Source: Betaproteobacteria bacterium (GTDB lineage Bacteria; Pseudomonadota; Gammaproteobacteria; Burkholderiales; SG8-41). From it: a DNA stretch of 7,596 nucleotides. The DNA is taken from contig JAKFUJ010000286.1 in assembly GCA_021732805.1 (NCBI GenBank), positions 1 through 7,596 of the forward strand. Reading direction: 5' to 3'. How positions within the stretch are numbered: position 1 is the first letter of the stretch; every line of letters begins with the position of its first letter. The translations under genes were made by a program, and so were the position numbers. Below, in pieces: positions 5,466 through 7,596 of the stretch. Below the pieces are notes generated by a model. It had not been told where the DNA came from, did no database searches, and worked only from the letters and a program-made list of their open reading frames with translations.

Positions 5466-6827
5466 ATGCGAACCTCCGCCCGCATGCGCTGGCAGCTTGC
5501 CGTCCAGAGCGGCGTTTTCGTGGCGTTGCTCGCCGTGCTGGTCGCGCTGCTGGCCTGGGTTGCGCACGAATTCCGCATCGAGCGCGACGTCACGCGCGCT
5601 GCACGCAATTCCCTTTCCGCAGCCACCATCAGTGCGCTGCGCCAGATGCAGGGACCGGCGCGCGTCACGGCCTACGCCATACGCCTGGACACCGGCGGCG
5701 CCAACATCCACAAAATGATCGGGGAGCGCGTGCGCACCTACCAGCGCGCCAAACCCGATCTGGAATTGCGGTTGATTGATCCGCGTGAGCAGCCCAAGGT
5801 CGCCGCCGAAGCCGGGCTGCGCACGCCCAATGCGCTGGTCATCGAATACCAGCGGCGTTCGGAACAGATTCCGCTGAACGAATTCAATGAACAGAATTTC
5901 GCCAACGCGCTGGTGCGCCTGCTGCGCGGCGCCAACAATCTGGTGTTATGGCTGGACGGTCACGGCGAGCGCCGGCTGGACGGCGCGGCCAATCATGATC
6001 TCGGCAATTTCGGCGGCCAATTGCGTGAAAAAGGTTTCAGCATCAGCAGCCTCAATCTCGGCGTCGCACAGGAGGTTCCCGCCAACGCCGCGCTGCTGAT
6101 CATTTCCCAGCCGCAGGTCGAACTGCAGCCCGCCGAAACCGAAAAGCTGCTGGCGTACATCGACCGCGGCGGCAACCTGCTGTGGCTGATGGATACCGAA
6201 CCGCTGCGCGGCCTGCAGCCGCTTGGCGAAAAACTCGGACTGGTATTGACGCCGGGCACCGTTGTTGATCCGGCGCTGGCGCCAGACCGCGGTCCGCCGG
6301 TGTTTGCCGTCGCCGCCAACTACGCGCGCCATGCCGTGGTCGGCGCATTGCAGTACAACACGCTTTTTCCTCATGCCCGGCAGATCGGCGCCGATGACAG
6401 CGCCGGCTGGCGCGTCACGCCATTGATTGATGTCGCACCGCGCGGCTGGGTCGAAACCGGCAAACTGGATGCGAAACCGGTGTTCGACAAAACCCGCGAC
6501 TTCCCCGGTCCGGTGAACATCGCCAGCGCCTTCGAACGCACGGTCGGCGACCGCGAGCAGCGGGTGATTGTCGTCGGCACCGGCCATTTCCTGTCCAACA
6601 GTTTTCTCGGCAACGGCGGCAATCTCAGCCTGGGCGTCGGCATGCTCAACTGGCTGAGCGGCGACGATGCACTGGTCACCGTCGAGGCACGGCCGGCCGC
6701 CGATACCCGGCTCGACATCGACGGCGTGCATCTCTACCTGATCGCGTTTGTCGTGTTGTTGCTGCTGCCGCTGGCGTTTGCCGTGACCGGCATTGCGGTA
6801 TGGTGGCGCCGGCGCAACGCGGTTTGA
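5466..6827 (+). CDS. GldG-family ABC transporter auxiliary protein
   Basis: A 453-residue protein of the GldG / ABC-transporter auxiliary family. An N-terminal anchor helix (14-33) is followed by a large extracytoplasmic domain (about 36-420) and a C-terminal helix (423-446) ending in the positively charged WWRRRNAV, so both ends should face the cytoplasm. Family landmarks include LRLIDPREQP (101-110), LWLDGHGE (161-168), IDRGGNLLWLMD (232-243), RVIVVGTGHFLSN (366-378) and LNWLSGDD (394-401). No enzyme active site is established for this family. The domain is thought to work beside the permease, and in Bacteroidetes GldG is needed with GldA and GldF for gliding. In some bacteria this domain is fused to the permease; here it is a separate gene, three bases after the permease stop, consistent with equal expression. 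Function in this organism is unknown. Confidence 0.88.
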   Translation: MRTSARMRWQLAVQSGVFVALLAVLVALLAWVAHEFRIERDVTRAARNSLSAATISALRQMQGPARVTAYAIRLDTGGANIHKMIGERVRTYQRAKPDLELRLIDPREQPKVAAEAGLRTPNALVIEYQRRSEQIPLNEFNEQNFANALVRLLRGANNLVLWLDGHGERRLDGAANHDLGNFGGQLREKGFSISSLNLGVAQEVPANAALLIISQPQVELQPAETEKLLAYIDRGGNLLWLMDTEPLRGLQPLGEKLGLVLTPGTVVDPALAPDRGPPVFAVAANYARHAVVGALQYNTLFPHARQIGADDSAGWRVTPLIDVAPRGWVETGKLDAKPVFDKTRDFPGPVNIASAFERTVGDREQRVIVVGTGHFLSNSFLGNGGNLSLGVGMLNWLSGDDALVTVEARPAADTRLDIDGVHLYLIAFVVLLLLPLAFAVTGIAVWWRRRNAV

Positions 6828-6834
6828 ATCCGCC

Positions 6835-7596
6835 ATGAAGCGCGGCTGGCTGCTGAACCTGGCACTGGTGATCGTGACGGCATCACTCGCCTTGTTTGTA
6901 TGGCTGACGCCTTCCCGCGAAGAACTCTCCAAACTGCCGCTTTCTGCGCAGCGCCCGGCACAGGCCATGCGCGTCACCCTGGAACGGCCCGGCAAACCGG
7001 TGATCACGCTGGAGCGGCGTGAATCGCAATGGCGCCTCACTACGCCGCTCAACGCCCTTGCCGATGAATTCCAGGTGCTGCGCCTGCTGACCATCATGGA
7101 TGCGCAACCCACTGCGAAACTGCCTGCCACCGATCTCGCGCGTTTCGACCTGCAATCGCCGATCGTCAGGCTGAACATCGACGGCACGGAATACGCGTTC
7201 GGCGGCGTCAATGCGGTCACCAGTGAACAATATGTACTGCGCGGAGACAGCGTCTATGCCGTTGCCCTGCGCCATGGCGCAGCACTGCCCGCCAACGCCG
7301 GTGCATTGATCCGTCGCGCGCTGCTCGGCGAAAATGAACAACCGGTCGCGATCACACTGCCGGAATTCAGCGTCCGCCAATCCGCTGGGCGATGGACCAT
7401 GACGCCGGCGAACGATGCCGGCGCCGACGATCTGCAGCGTTACATTGATCAATGGCGGCATGCGTCTGCGGCGCAAGTCGAGCCCTATGACCAGCGCCCG
7501 CCGCTGGCTGAAATCCGCATGACGCTGCGTGACGGCGGGGCTATTGAGTTCGCAGTACTGCAATACCAGCCGCAACTGGTGCTGTGGCGACGCGAC
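6835..7596 (+). CDS. DUF4340 domain protein, 3' end cut by the window
   Basis: The open frame runs 254 codons from the ATG at 6835 to the window edge without a stop. A single membrane helix (about 5-24) is followed by a presumably periplasmic region. The segment QWRLTTPLNALADEFQVLRLL (65-85), then FDLQSPIVRLNIDG (104-117) and YAFGGVNA (120-127), is characteristic of DUF4340, a family usually encoded directly after GldG-type genes. A second, similar unit starts near 172 (RWTMTP at 186-191), suggesting an internal duplication. The gap from the GldG stop is seven bases with no good Shine-Dalgarno, so translation may depend on the upstream gene. Its biochemical role is unknown; position suggests an anchored periplasmic partner of the transporter. 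The gene most likely continues well past the right edge. Confidence 0.85.
   Translation, partial: MKRGWLLNLALVIVTASLALFVWLTPSREELSKLPLSAQRPAQAMRVTLERPGKPVITLERRESQWRLTTPLNALADEFQVLRLLTIMDAQPTAKLPATDLARFDLQSPIVRLNIDGTEYAFGGVNAVTSEQYVLRGDSVYAVALRHGAALPANAGALIRRALLGENEQPVAITLPEFSVRQSAGRWTMTPANDAGADDLQRYIDQWRHASAAQVEPYDQRPPLAEIRMTLRDGGAIEFAVLQYQPQLVLWRRD

Noticed and set aside
5946..7220. Long minus-strand open frame (424 codons) opposite the GldG and DUF4340 genes
   Set aside because: The plus strand has two well-recognised coding genes here. The antisense product is rich in Arg, Ser and Gln, has no recognisable domain and spans a gene boundary, so it is a shadow of GC-rich codon use.
1..7596. 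Mobile element, phage, CRISPR or defence island
   Set aside because: No direct repeats with regular spacers, no terminal inverted repeats, and no transposase, integrase, nuclease or toxin motifs were seen. The tRNA-Gln flank shows no duplicated 3' end that would suggest an integration site.

Overview
The window looks like a core chromosomal segment of a GC-rich betaproteobacterium. The clearest sign is the Prs N-terminus: it begins M-A-x-D-x-L-M-V-F-T-G-N-A-N-P, a betaproteobacterial form unlike the shorter gammaproteobacterial start. The minus-strand gene order (TPR lipoprotein, lolB, ispE, tRNA-Gln, prs) is also a conserved beta/gamma block. There are no insertion sequences, integrases, phage genes or CRISPR repeats, and nearly every base is genic.

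Minus strand, positions 3591 down to 1: a TPR outer-membrane lipoprotein resembling Pseudomonas LbcA (PA4667 family), then lolB (outer-membrane lipoprotein receptor), ispE (isoprenoid precursor kinase), a tRNA-Gln(UUG), and the first 48 codons of prs (PRPP synthase). The first three genes overlap (4 nt, then 22 nt), so they are almost certainly one translationally coupled mRNA. The tRNA sits in the ispE-prs gap.

Plus strand, positions 3733 to the right edge: a four-gene transporter-like unit made of a GldA-type ABC ATPase, a six-helix ABC-2 permease (GldF type), a GldG-family protein tethered by two membrane helices, and a DUF4340 protein cut by the window end. Joints are a 4-nt overlap, a 3-nt gap and a 7-nt gap, indicating one operon and probably one membrane complex. 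Its substrate is unknown; the Gld names come from Bacteroidetes gliding genes and do not imply gliding here.

The two units diverge from a gap of about 140 bp (3592-3732) that holds a sigma70-like promoter candidate for the transporter operon. The least understood part of the window is the Gld/DUF4340 cassette. It is a known family arrangement of unknown function, not something I can call a wholly new system. The DUF4340 protein appears to contain two copies of one structural unit. The rest is ordinary housekeeping sequence with a few local oddities, listed as findings.
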